Below, one piece after another: positions 15,611 through 23,338 of a stretch of DNA of 64,000 nt; position 1 is the stretch's first letter, and each line of letters starts with the position of its first letter. The stretch covers positions 277,939 to 341,938 of the forward strand of contig NZ_ATYW01000004.1 of assembly GCF_000427885.1 (NCBI RefSeq), written 5' to 3'. The position numbers were made by a program, and so were the translations under genes. The notes under the pieces are model-generated. The model was not told the origin of the DNA and made no database searches. It saw nothing but the letters and a program-made list of their open reading frames with translations. Source of the DNA: Glycomyces tenuis DSM 44171 (GTDB lineage: Bacteria; Actinomycetota; Actinomycetes; Mycobacteriales; Micromonosporaceae).

Positions 15611-16870
15611 CTAGCGGCTCGTGGAGACGAGCCGGGTACGGGTGGGTTCCTCATTCTGTCCCGCGACGCGGGTGTTTCGGGCGGTGCCGGGCATCCCCGG
15701 TCTTACCTGCCCTCCAGAGGCGTTTACGGTGTCCGCCTGCCCGGCGGCCACCCTCCTGCCTTCTCGCAGAATATTCACTGCGGCATTACGATCACGGTCA
15801 TGGACCGCACCGCATTCACATCTCCACTCGCGGACCCGCAAACCATCCAAACCTTTCGGGCCTGCAAGGACACCACACGTTGAGCACAGCCGCGTCGAGG
15901 GGAAGAACCGATCGACCTTCACAAACGACCGTCCGGCACGGGCCGCCTTCGATTCGAGCCGGGCCGAAAACATGCCCAACGCGGCGTCGTGGATCGACTT
16001 CGCTCCCCGGCCCCGGGCGAGTCCTTTGACCGAAAGGTCCTCGATGTAGATGCCTTGGCTCTCGGCAACTATCTTCGCGACCTGCTGGTTGACCCAGTCG
16101 TCCCGTTGATGCTTGGCCTTCTCATGGACCCGCGCCACCTTCGCGCGGGCTTTCGCCCGGTTCGCCGAGCCTTTCGTCTTGCGCGCGAGCACCCGCTGCG
16201 CCTTCTTGAGCTTGCGTTCCAGCTTGCGGAAAAACCTGGGGTTCTCGATCACGCGGCCGTTCGACAGGACCGCGAAGTCGTTGAGCCCCAGATCGATCCC
16301 ACACTCGGCCTCAACCGGCCCCAAGGTCTCGTCCCCGTCGAGACTGACCACGAAACTCGCGTAGTACTTCCCGGTCGCGGTCTTGGCGACCGTGACCGAG
16401 GTCGGCTCGGACGGCAATTCCCTCGACCACGCGACCTTCACATCGCCGATCTTCGGCAGTCTGAGCCTGCCGCTTTCCAGGACGCGGAACCTGGCGTTGC
16501 GTGTGAACCGGATCGCCTGCACCGCAGTGCGCTTCTTGAACCTTGGCGGCCCCATCCGTACCCCGGCCCGCTTGCCCCCAACCGAGTCGAAGAAGTTCTT
16601 CCAGGCCCGGTCGCAGTCAGCTAGTGCCTGCTGCAACACCACCGTGCTGACCTCGCCGAGCCAGGCCCGCTCGGGGGCTTGCTTCGCCTCGGTGATCAAC
16701 GACTTCGACAACACGGCCGTCGCCGGGTACGGCATCCCCTCCGCGTGCGCTCGTCTCCGGGCCGCGACCGCGTCATTGAACACGACCCGCGCGCACCCGA
16801 AGTTCCGGGCAAGGGCCGCGCGCTGCGGACCTGTCGGGTAGAGTCGAAACCGGTATCGGAGAAGCACCAC
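15611..16870 (-). CDS. tnpB: TnpB RNA-guided nuclease of an IS200/IS605-group element
   Basis: 419 residues. The N-terminal RYRFRLYPTGPQRAALARNFGCARVVFND is the helix-turn-helix start of TnpB. RuvC residues are D193 (GIDLGLNDFAV), E277 (IYIEDLSVKGL) and D358 (HDRDRNAAVNIL); the zinc finger Cys are C329, C332, C351 and C353. All catalytic positions are kept, so this should be an active RNA-guided nuclease. The start is one of two adjacent GTG codons (16870 or 16867) after AGGATCTG. The C-terminal 45 residues after the RuvC end are not conserved and overlap the guide-RNA region. Confidence 0.92.
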   Translation of the reverse strand: MVLLRYRFRLYPTGPQRAALARNFGCARVVFNDAVAARRRAHAEGMPYPATAVLSKSLITEAKQAPERAWLGEVSTVVLQQALADCDRAWKNFFDSVGGKRAGVRMGPPRFKKRTAVQAIRFTRNARFRVLESGRLRLPKIGDVKVAWSRELPSEPTSVTVAKTATGKYYASFVVSLDGDETLGPVEAECGIDLGLNDFAVLSNGRVIENPRFFRKLERKLKKAQRVLARKTKGSANRAKARAKVARVHEKAKHQRDDWVNQQVAKIVAESQGIYIEDLSVKGLARGRGAKSIHDAALGMFSARLESKAARAGRSFVKVDRFFPSTRLCSTCGVLAGPKGLDGLRVREWRCECGAVHDRDRNAAVNILREGRRVAAGQADTVNASGGQVRPGMPGTARNTRVAGQNEEPTRTRLVSTSR

Positions 16871-16987
16871 CAGATCCTATCGTCCGGGTACGACAAGTCC
16901 CGCTGACGCGGGACGTCGAGCAGGCAATCGACCCGGATTCACCTCCGTCCTGAAGGCCGGAGCACTCCCCGGGATACCCGGTAGCGC

Positions 16988-17461
16988 TCACCCGATGAGC
17001 GGGCAGGTCCGCGGTGCGTCAGAGCCCGGCTCGCCCAATGTGAAATGGATGCGCACCGTCGCCTCGGGCGAGCCGCCGCTCTGGACGTGGGCGGCCAGCG
17101 CCGTGCAGACGATCTGGTCGACGCCCAGCGGCGACACCTCCTCGGCCGACAGCGGCACCCGCAGCTCGATCTCCTGCTCGCCGACGGTCACCTCGACCTT
17201 CGAGGACGAGACCACCGCGATCCCGGTGTCCAGGCCCGAGTCGCCCGGCCCCCACAGCAGCAGCGCCATAGCCTCGCCGATGGTGCCGAGGCGGCCGGTG
17301 TCCCGCAGCGTCGCCCGCAGCTCGCCGTCGCCGTCCACGAAGTACAGGGTGGTGCCGGGGGCGACGCCGGTCGGGGCCGGCCCCTCGTCGCTCACCCCCG
17401 ACTCCGCGATGCCGCAGCCCCCCAGCAGCAGTGCCGCGGCCGCGATCCAGATCCGTCTCAC
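16988..17461 (-). CDS. GerMN-like domain lipoprotein
   Basis: 157 residues. The N-terminus MRRIWIAAAALLLGGCG is a signal peptide with lipobox LGGC (Cys16), so the protein is anchored to the outer face of the membrane. The rest fits a GerMN/sporulation-type domain: TTLYFVDGDGELRATLRDTG, then alternating strands and a late VDQIVCTALA helix as in LpqB-related proteins. It overlaps the histidine kinase stop by 4 bases and is third in the operon. The arrangement response regulator-kinase-lipoprotein recalls MtrAB-LpqB and CseABC, where the lipoprotein tunes the kinase; that role is inferred. Confidence 0.8.
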   Translation of the reverse strand: MRRIWIAAAALLLGGCGIAESGVSDEGPAPTGVAPGTTLYFVDGDGELRATLRDTGRLGTIGEAMALLLWGPGDSGLDTGIAVVSSSKVEVTVGEQEIELRVPLSAEEVSPLGVDQIVCTALAAHVQSGGSPEATVRIHFTLGEPGSDAPRTCPLIG

Positions 17462-18870
17462 GATTCCTCCGGGTTCCTCGGGAGCCGCAGCATGAAGCGG
17501 GCGCCGCCGCCCTCGGTGTTCTCCGCGGTGATGTCGCCGCCGTGGAGGCGGGCGTTCTCCAAGGCGATCGCCAGTCCGAGCCCGCTGCCGGGGGTCCGGG
17601 CGCGCGCGTCGTCGGCCTTGTAGAAGCGCTCGAACACATGCGGCAGCACGTGATCGGGCAGCCCGGGGCCGCGGTCGGCCACCTCGATCCGCACCTGCGA
17701 GTCGGACGCGGCGAGCCGCACGCGCACGGGCGGGCCGCCGTGCCGCAGCGCGTTGCCGACCAGGTTCGCGACGACGACGTCGAGCCGGCGCCGGTCCGCC
17801 CGCAGCGCGATCCCGGCCGGACCGCTCAGCTCGACGCGGCCCAGCCAGCCCCTGGCGCGCAGGGCGTCCCGGACGGCCTCGACGGCGTCGACGTCCTCCA
17901 GCCGCGGCCGGACCGTGCCCGAGTCGAAGCGGGAGACCTCCATCAGGTCCTCGACGAGCCGCACCAGCCGGTGGATCTCGGTGACCGCCAGGCGGGCGGA
18001 CTCGGCGGCGTCGTCCTCCATCCGCTCGGCCGCGTCCTCGAGGACCTCGGCGACCGCCGTCAGCGTGGTCAGCGGTGTGCGCAGCTCGTGGGAGACGTCG
18101 GCGGCGAAGCGCTTGGCGTCGGCCTGCATCCGCCGCATCGCCGACATCGAGCCCTGCAGGGACTCGGCCATCTCGTTGACGGTGACGGTGAGCTGCGCCA
18201 GCTCGTCGGCGCCCAGCGGCGCCGAGCGGGCGTCGAGGTCGCCGTCCGCCAGGCGGCGGGCGGTGTCGCGCAGCTTTCGGACCGGCCGCAGGACGCTGCC
18301 CGCGGCCAGGAGCGCCACCACCGCCGCGAGCGGCAGCGCCAGCGCCGCGGTGCCGATCGCGGACGCGGCGAGGTCGTCGATCTGCGCCTCGACCTCGCCG
18401 AGGTCGCGCACGGCGTAGACCTCGATGCCCGAAGGGCGTCTCGTCCCGTCGGGCTCGGTGATCATCACGGGAGCGCCGATGAGCAGCAGAGGGCGGCCGT
18501 CGGCGGTGATCCGCTGTGCCACGAGCCGCTCCCGTTCGCGCACGGCGCGGCGGAGCTCGTCGGTGACCAGGCCGGTGTCCTCGCCGTCGGCGGAGCGCAG
18601 GTCCTCGAAGACCACCGAGGCGTCCGCGCCGACGGCCGCGCGGAGGCGGTCGAGCGTCGCCTGATCGGGCGGGTAGCTCAGGGTCGGGGCGACCGCGGCG
18701 ATCCGCTCGGCGAAGGCCTCGGTGAGCCGGCGCTGGTCCGACTCCACCAGCGCCTCGCTCGCGGACTCGGCGCTCGCCCAGGAGGCCGCCCCCGCGCCGA
18801 GCATGGTGACCAGCGCGAAGGCGACGATCAGGCGGGCGCGCAGCCCGCGCAGCGGAAGCCGCCTCCTCAT
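17458..18870 (-). CDS. Sensor histidine kinase
   Basis: 470 residues. Two membrane segments (about 12-32 and 172-193) flank an extracytoplasmic sensor of about 140 residues; a HAMP domain (RPVRKLRDTARRLADGDLDAR) follows. The phospho-acceptor is H261 in FAADVSHELRTPLTTL. ATP-site motifs are NLVGNALRHGG, DRGPGLPD and GSGLGLAIALENARLHGG. It autophosphorylates and passes phosphate to the response regulator whose gene overlaps its start by 4 bases. An extracytoplasmic sensor plus a lipoprotein in the operon suggests it watches the cell envelope. Confidence 0.93.
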   Translation of the reverse strand: MRRRLPLRGLRARLIVAFALVTMLGAGAASWASAESASEALVESDQRRLTEAFAERIAAVAPTLSYPPDQATLDRLRAAVGADASVVFEDLRSADGEDTGLVTDELRRAVRERERLVAQRITADGRPLLLIGAPVMITEPDGTRRPSGIEVYAVRDLGEVEAQIDDLAASAIGTAALALPLAAVVALLAAGSVLRPVRKLRDTARRLADGDLDARSAPLGADELAQLTVTVNEMAESLQGSMSAMRRMQADAKRFAADVSHELRTPLTTLTAVAEVLEDAAERMEDDAAESARLAVTEIHRLVRLVEDLMEVSRFDSGTVRPRLEDVDAVEAVRDALRARGWLGRVELSGPAGIALRADRRRLDVVVANLVGNALRHGGPPVRVRLAASDSQVRIEVADRGPGLPDHVLPHVFERFYKADDARARTPGSGLGLAIALENARLHGGDITAENTEGGGARFMLRLPRNPEES

Positions 18871-19541
18871 ACCGGCCCGAAGCGGTAGCCGAAGCCGCGC
18901 ACGGTCTGGACGTACGCCGGACTGGCGGGGTCGGCCTCGATCTTGGCGCGCAGCCGCTGGACGCAGTTGTCGACCAACCGCGAGTCGCCGAGGTAGTCGT
19001 GCTCCCACACCGCTTCGAGCAGCTGCTGGCGGCTGAAGACGCGGCCGGGGGAGCCCGAGAGCGTCAGCAGCAGCCGCAGCTCGGTCGGCGTGAGCGCGAC
19101 CGCCTCGCCGTGCAGGCTCACGCTCAGCGCGGCGGTGTCGACGCACAGGCCCCCGTGCTCCCGGACGCCGTCGGGGTCGGCGCCGCCGCGGCGCAGGACG
19201 GCGCGGACACGGGCGTCGAGCACGGTGGGCTGCACCGGTTTGACGACGTAGTCGTCCGCGCCGGCCTCCAGGCCGCCGACGACGTCGAAATCGTCGCCGC
19301 GGGCGGTCAGCATGATGATCGGCACTTCGCTCGCCGAGCGGATGCGGCGGCAGACGGCGAAGCCGTCGACGCCCGGCAGCATCAGGTCGAGCACCACCAG
19401 CTGCGGCGGCGAGGCGCGGAACGCCTCCAGGCCGTCCTCGCCGGTCGCGGCCGTCCGGACGGTGTGCCCGTGGCGCCCGAGGGCGAGTTCGAGCCCGCGT
19501 CGCACCAGGGGGTCGTCTTCGATGAGGAGGATAGCGGCCAC
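18867..19541 (-). CDS. OmpR-family response regulator
   Basis: 224 residues. Receiver: acidic pair IEDD (8-10), phospho-acceptor D52 in VVLDLMLPGVDGF, Thr in MLTARGDD and Lys in YVVKPVQ. The C-terminal winged helix contains LTPTELRLLLTLSGSPGRVFSR and VDNCVQRLRAKIE...YVQTVRGFGYRF. GTG 19541 after GAGGA-like sequence is chosen. First gene of the operon with kinase and lipoprotein. Members bind tandem repeats 11 bp apart; such arrays lie before the divergent SGNH gene (19593) and the acyltransferase (14312), making these its likely targets. Confidence 0.93.
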   Translation of the reverse strand: MAAILLIEDDPLVRRGLELALGRHGHTVRTAATGEDGLEAFRASPPQLVVLDLMLPGVDGFAVCRRIRSASEVPIIMLTARGDDFDVVGGLEAGADDYVVKPVQPTVLDARVRAVLRRGGADPDGVREHGGLCVDTAALSVSLHGEAVALTPTELRLLLTLSGSPGRVFSRQQLLEAVWEHDYLGDSRLVDNCVQRLRAKIEADPASPAYVQTVRGFGYRFGPV

Positions 19542-19592
19542 CGGGCCAGTATGCCGGGCCCCGGGCCGGTCCGACCGGGTCGGCGCCGGTCT

Positions 19593-19642
19593 GCGACACG
19601 ATCGCGACATCGCGGCGGCGCCACCGGGACACGCGCGCGGCA
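19593..19642 (+). promoter_or_regulatory. Second hexamer array at 11-bp spacing
   Basis: GCGACA at 19593 and 19604, GCGGCG 19615, GGGACA 19626 and GCGGCA 19637, each 11 bases apart, the last starting 17 bases before the SGNH gene's ATG. It aligns without gaps to 14312-14375. It lies in the divergent region between the response regulator and the SGNH gene, so it may also serve the regulator operon. Confidence 0.6.
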
Positions 19643-19653
19643 GCGTGGGGCGC

Positions 19654-20424
19654 ATGACCAGATCACGAACCATCATCGTCGGCCTGTGCGCCCTCCTGCT
19701 CGCCGCGACCGCCGCCTGCTCCGACCGCGGGGAGGTCGAGCGGCCCTCGGAGGGCACGACGGCCCTGTCCGATTCCGGTCCCGGGCTGTCCAGGGTGCTC
19801 ATGCTGGGGGACTCGATCGCCATCGGCCAGGCGCTGCCGCTGGGCTTCGCCCTCGACGCGGGCGGCGTGGAGTTCTCCTCGATGGCCTCCGAAGGCGGCG
19901 GCAACGTCGTCGGCCCGACCTCCGAGGAGCTGTGGGAGACCCTGCCGGACCAGATCGCCTCCGCGAAGCCCAGCACCGTCGTCTACCAGATCACCACCTA
20001 CGACTGGGGCACCGAGGACGAGCAGCGGGCCGCCTACGAGCGCCTGGCGGACACGGTCGCGGCGGCCGGCGCGACGCTGGTGTTCGTCACGGCGCCGCCG
20101 ATCGTGCCCGACGAGTTCTACGAGCCGCACATGGACGAGCTCGAGCGCGCGCCCGAGGTCGCCGGGGCGGTCGCCGAGGACTCCGGCGGCGAAGCGGTCC
20201 TGCTCGACGCCGCCGAGGTGTGGGGCGAGGAGTACGAGCAGACCAGGGACGGCGAGCCCGACCGCAGCGACGACGGGATCCACACCTGCCCCCAGGGGGC
20301 GGCGCGCTTCACGCAGTGGCTGCTCGGCGAGTTCGCCGAGCTGTACCCCGACTTCACGCCGCCCGAGCCCGAGGAGTGGGCGAACGTCGGCTGGTCGGGG
20401 GACGAGCACTTCGTGGGCTGCTGA
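19654..20424 (+). CDS. SGNH/GDSL hydrolase-like lipoprotein
   Basis: 256 residues. Signal peptide with lipobox ATAAC (Cys22) indicates a membrane-anchored outer protein. The catalytic Ser is S54 in VLMLGDSIAIGQ (block I) and the late DDGIHTCPQGAARFTQWL carries the block V Asp and His pair. This is the same type of domain that is fused to OafA acyltransferases and transfers or removes acyl groups on surface glycans. The gene is divergent from the response regulator and has a hexamer array like that of the OafA-type gene at 14373 that lacks such a domain. The two may act together as a split system. Confidence 0.85.
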   Translation: MTRSRTIIVGLCALLLAATAACSDRGEVERPSEGTTALSDSGPGLSRVLMLGDSIAIGQALPLGFALDAGGVEFSSMASEGGGNVVGPTSEELWETLPDQIASAKPSTVVYQITTYDWGTEDEQRAAYERLADTVAAAGATLVFVTAPPIVPDEFYEPHMDELERAPEVAGAVAEDSGGEAVLLDAAEVWGEEYEQTRDGEPDRSDDGIHTCPQGAARFTQWLLGEFAELYPDFTPPEPEEWANVGWSGDEHFVGC

Positions 20425-20429
20425 CCGGC

Positions 20430-20471
20430 GGACGGCGGGGGCCCGGCCGAGCGGCCGGGCCCCCGCCGTCC
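20430..20471. terminator. Strong hairpin terminator between convergent genes
   Basis: 19-bp perfect GC stem (starts GGACGGCGGGGGCCC) with a GAGC loop and TTT after it. It lies between the SGNH gene and the convergent acyltransferase and could serve both. Confidence 0.85.
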
Positions 20472-20480
20472 TTTCCGGAC

Positions 20481-21620
20481 TCAGAGGACGCGGCGCACGG
20501 CCGGCGCCTTCCGCAGGGCCGCGGAGACGACCCAGCTGAGCGGGGCCGAGACGACCAGGCCGAGCAGGAACTTCAGCACCGGGGTCGCCTCGATCGGGGA
20601 CAGCGCCGCCACGACCCCCACGATGATCGGCGCGTGGACCAGGTACACGGCATAGGCGTTCTGCGACAGGAAGCGGGCGAGCGGTCCCGCCCCGGCCGCG
20701 AACCGCTGGAACAGGCGCAGCAGGACCAGCATGGAGCCGACGGCGAACATCGCGTCCCACAGGCCGAAGGCCAGATGGCTCGGGTCGACGCCGGGCGGCG
20801 GGTTCTCCAGATCCAGCGCCGCGTACCCGCCCAAGGCCATCGGCGCGATCGAACCGGCGATGAGGGCGGCCCCGAGCAGGCCCGCGCGCTTCGGCAGCTC
20901 ATGGAACCAGCCGCGCCGGTACGCCACGATCCCCACGGCGAACATCGCCGCGTACTGCGGCATGTAGGACGCGCTCGGCAGGCCCAGGATCGGCACGTAG
21001 AGCCCGGTCGGCACCGCGATCCGCCACAGCCAGGACGCGACGCCCAGCGCCAGCGTGAAGGCCAGCACGTGCCGGGCCCGCAGCCGCTGCGGCTCCGCCG
21101 CCTCGCGCGGCGCCTCGGGCCTGCGCGAACGGAACCACGCGTACAGCAGCGAGAAGACCAGCAGCACCTCGACGAACCACATCGGACCGATGTCCCTCTC
21201 GGTGAAGTAGTACTCCAGGAACGAGGGCCGCTCAGGGGCGGGCATCTCCAGGTAGTTCGGCAGCTTGTACAGCGGGCGCAGCAGCACCAGGAAGATCAGG
21301 AACGGGATTCCGAGCCGCCGCAGCCGCTCCATCGCGTAGGACTTCGAGTCCCTCCTGTCGAGCGAGCCGGGTGTGAAGTAGCCGGAGACCAGGAAGAAGA
21401 ACCCCATCATGTACGACTGGTTGAGCAGCGCGAAGAGGTCCAGCGGCAGGCCCTCGGCCGAGTGCTCCGGCGCGTCCCAGTACGGCCAGACCGGCAGGTT
21501 GCCGTAGGCGATCGCCACGTGATGCGCGACCACGAGGAAGGTCAGGTACACCCGCAGGTTGTCGAGGTAGTGCAATCGCGTCCCGGCCTGCGGGCCGGTT
21601 CGGGTCAGGGTGTCGGCCAT
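20481..21620 (-). CDS. Acyltransferase 3-family membrane protein
   Basis: 379 residues, about ten membrane helices. RLHYLDNLRVYLTFLVVAHHVAIAYG is the family N-terminus with the conserved His pair; MGFFFLVSGYFTPGSLDRR is the second family motif, and AVYLVHAPIIV is found near the C-terminus. This subtype (LDNLR...HH) is distinct from the OafA-type gene at 14373. AGGAGCGAGC precedes ATG 21620. It starts 8 bases after the stop of a TetR gene and is probably regulated by it. The acyl donor and acceptor are unknown. Confidence 0.88.
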   Translation of the reverse strand: MADTLTRTGPQAGTRLHYLDNLRVYLTFLVVAHHVAIAYGNLPVWPYWDAPEHSAEGLPLDLFALLNQSYMMGFFFLVSGYFTPGSLDRRDSKSYAMERLRRLGIPFLIFLVLLRPLYKLPNYLEMPAPERPSFLEYYFTERDIGPMWFVEVLLVFSLLYAWFRSRRPEAPREAAEPQRLRARHVLAFTLALGVASWLWRIAVPTGLYVPILGLPSASYMPQYAAMFAVGIVAYRRGWFHELPKRAGLLGAALIAGSIAPMALGGYAALDLENPPPGVDPSHLAFGLWDAMFAVGSMLVLLRLFQRFAAGAGPLARFLSQNAYAVYLVHAPIIVGVVAALSPIEATPVLKFLLGLVVSAPLSWVVSAALRKAPAVRRVL

Positions 21621-21628
21621 GCTCGCTC

Positions 21629-22294
21629 CTAGGCGTCGGTGGTGGTCTCCATGGGAGTGGCCCTGGTGGCGTGGTCGAAGAGGGTGACGACCTCGGCGGT
21701 GAAGGCGTCGGCGTCCATGTCGGGGTGGGCCGTGATCTGGAAGGTGAAGCCGTCGATGACCCGGCGGACGGCGATCGCCATGACCCGCGGGTCGAAGCGC
21801 CGGAACTCGCCGGCCTCCTGGCCGGCGATGAAGATCCGCGCCAGCTCCTTGTGCAGCTCCTCGTCCCACGCGGTGCCGAACACCAGGCGGCCTTCGGCGT
21901 CGCGGTGGTTCCTGACGATCTCCACGACGGCGCCGACGTCGCGCGGGTTGGCCGCGATGAAGCCCAGATTCCCCTCCAGGTAGACCCGCAGCGCCTCGCT
22001 CGCCGGGACGTCCGGCGGGACGTGCGCCCCCCACCGCCGCATCACGAACTCGGCCCCTCGGGTGAACACGTCGCGCACGAGCGCTTCGAGCAGCTCGTCC
22101 TTCCCGGCGAAGTGGTACGAGATCAGGCCCTTGCTGATCCCCACGTGATCGGCGATGCGGTTGAGGGAGGCGCCCGCGTAGCCGCGATCGGCGACGACGT
22201 CCACCGTGTGGCGCAGGATCTGCGTCCACCGCGCCGCGCCGGTGACCGTCGCCTCCCCATCGTCCTGACCACTCGTGCTAAAAATTGACCACAT
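21629..22294 (-). CDS. TetR-family transcriptional regulator
   Basis: 221 residues. The helix-turn-helix is ILRHTVDVVADRGYAGASLNRIADHVGISKGLISYHFAGKDELLEAL; the C-terminal region WDEELHKELARIFIAGQEAGEFRRFDPRVMAIAVRRVIDGF is a common TetR C-terminal form. ATG 22294 lies inside a TTGACCA/TGGTCAA inverted repeat and has no ribosome site, so the mRNA is probably leaderless and the operator covers the start of transcription and translation. Followed at 8 bases by an acyltransferase gene. Confidence 0.88.
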   Translation of the reverse strand: MWSIFSTSGQDDGEATVTGAARWTQILRHTVDVVADRGYAGASLNRIADHVGISKGLISYHFAGKDELLEALVRDVFTRGAEFVMRRWGAHVPPDVPASEALRVYLEGNLGFIAANPRDVGAVVEIVRNHRDAEGRLVFGTAWDEELHKELARIFIAGQEAGEFRRFDPRVMAIAVRRVIDGFTFQITAHPDMDADAFTAEVVTLFDHATRATPMETTTDA

Positions 22295-22300
22295 GGTCAA
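22285..22300. promoter_or_regulatory. Operator overlapping the TetR start codon
   Basis: TTGACCACATGGTCAA: perfect 7-bp arms with a 2-bp centre. The minus-strand ATG (22294-22292) is inside it. Autorepression of the TetR-acyltransferase operon is likely. Confidence 0.65.
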
Positions 22301-22417
22301 AACCGTACCCGCCAAGGGATCGGCTCGCAAGCGGAGCACATGCGCACGCCGAAAGCCCGCGCGCTCAATCCCTTTCGGGCGAGGCGCGGGCGGTGAGAGT
22401 GCCGTCGGGAGCCGAGG

Positions 22418-23338
22418 TCAGCGGCCGAACCAGGTGGCCGCCATCGCCTCCAGCGTCTCCTCGGCGGGGGCCGGGAGGATCCCGAGGTACCACGGCAGGT
22501 TGGACTCGACGTGGAGGAGCAGCTGGGCGAGCAGTTCCTCCGGGGCGAGCGCCTCGCCGTAGGCGGCCATGATCCGTTCGAGGAGGCGGGTGTCGCCGCG
22601 GGCGGTGAAGACGCCGACGGCGGCGAACTCGTAGGCCCGGTCGCCGACCATGGCCGGCTCGAAGTCGAACAGGCCGGTCAGGGCCCAGGTCTCGGGGTCG
22701 ACGAGCAGGTGCTCGCGCATGACCTCGGTGTGCAGGAGCGAGCGCTCGTCGCCGTGGACGAGCGGCACCGAGGCCAGGAAGTCGGGGATCTGCTCCAGCC
22801 AGGGCTCGGGCAGGCGGTGGGCCCGCTGCCGCTCGACGGCCGTGGCGCTCTGCTCGGCGACGAAGGCCCGCCAGTCCTTCGGGCCGATCGACTCGCCCAG
22901 GCCGGTGGTGTCCAAGGCGTGCATGGCGGCGAGCATCTCGCCGATCGCATCGGCCAGCCGCTCGCGGGCCGCCTCGGGGATCCGCTCCCAGGCGGGGGCC
23001 AGCTCCTCGCCCGCCAACTGTGACATCAACACGTAGCGCCAGCCGTTCTCGTACTCGCCCTCGGCCAGCGGTTCGGGGGTCGGCACGGGCAGCTTGCCGT
23101 GGAGGTGCTCGAGCGCGCGGGCCTCGGTGGCGGCGCTGTCGGCGCAGACGGTCGGGTAGAGCTTGAGCACCCGGGAGGCGCCGACCGCGTAGACCGGCAT
23201 GCTGCCGGTGGCGTAGCGGTCCAGCGGCTGGTCGGCCAGGCCCAGGCGCCCCAGGATCTCGGCGGCGGCCGGGCGTACGACCGCGTCGTTCTCGACGACG
23301 GCCTCCCATCCCGCTTCGTCATGCACGGCAGGCAACAT
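22418..23338 (-). CDS. Phosphotransferase-like protein (APH fold) with altered catalytic loop
   Basis: 306 residues with the layout of aminoglycoside/choline kinases: an N-lobe with VYAVGASRVLKLYP (possible ATP Lys) and YVLMSQLAGEEL as hinge, then a C-lobe with LTGLFDFEPAMVGDRAYEFA, where DFE matches the metal-binding D-x-E. The catalytic loop, normally H-x-D-x-x-x-x-N, reads H203-T-E205-V-M-R-E-H210: the Asp base is Glu and the Asn is His. Whether it is active is therefore open. It is a lone gene between a TetR gene and the GH87 gene. Resistance to an aminoglycoside is possible but is not shown by the sequence. Confidence 0.75.
   Translation of the reverse strand: MLPAVHDEAGWEAVVENDAVVRPAAAEILGRLGLADQPLDRYATGSMPVYAVGASRVLKLYPTVCADSAATEARALEHLHGKLPVPTPEPLAEGEYENGWRYVLMSQLAGEELAPAWERIPEAARERLADAIGEMLAAMHALDTTGLGESIGPKDWRAFVAEQSATAVERQRAHRLPEPWLEQIPDFLASVPLVHGDERSLLHTEVMREHLLVDPETWALTGLFDFEPAMVGDRAYEFAAVGVFTARGDTRLLERIMAAYGEALAPEELLAQLLLHVESNLPWYLGILPAPAEETLEAMAATWFGR

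Larger units (their letters stand above)
15574..16985 (-). mobile_element. IS200/IS605-group element with tnpB only
   Basis: The element holds one gene, tnpB, and no tnpA. At the low-coordinate side (the right end) is the typical end TTTGACATCC followed by a hairpin; at the high-coordinate side, upstream of tnpB, a related hairpin (16943-16962, arms CTCCG/CGGAG around CCTGAAGG) marks the left end. Both hairpins share CCTGAAGG in the loop region. Exact borders are approximate. It lies between the acyltransferase and the two-component operon. Without TnpA it would need a transposase supplied elsewhere. Confidence 0.75.

Noticed and set aside
19566-19584. GGTCCGACCGGGTCGGCG as a fifth copy of the TetR-type operator
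   Set aside because: The arms are out of register by one base and the outer CAT/ATG parts are missing; it lies in the divergent region of the two-component system and looks like GC-rich chance.
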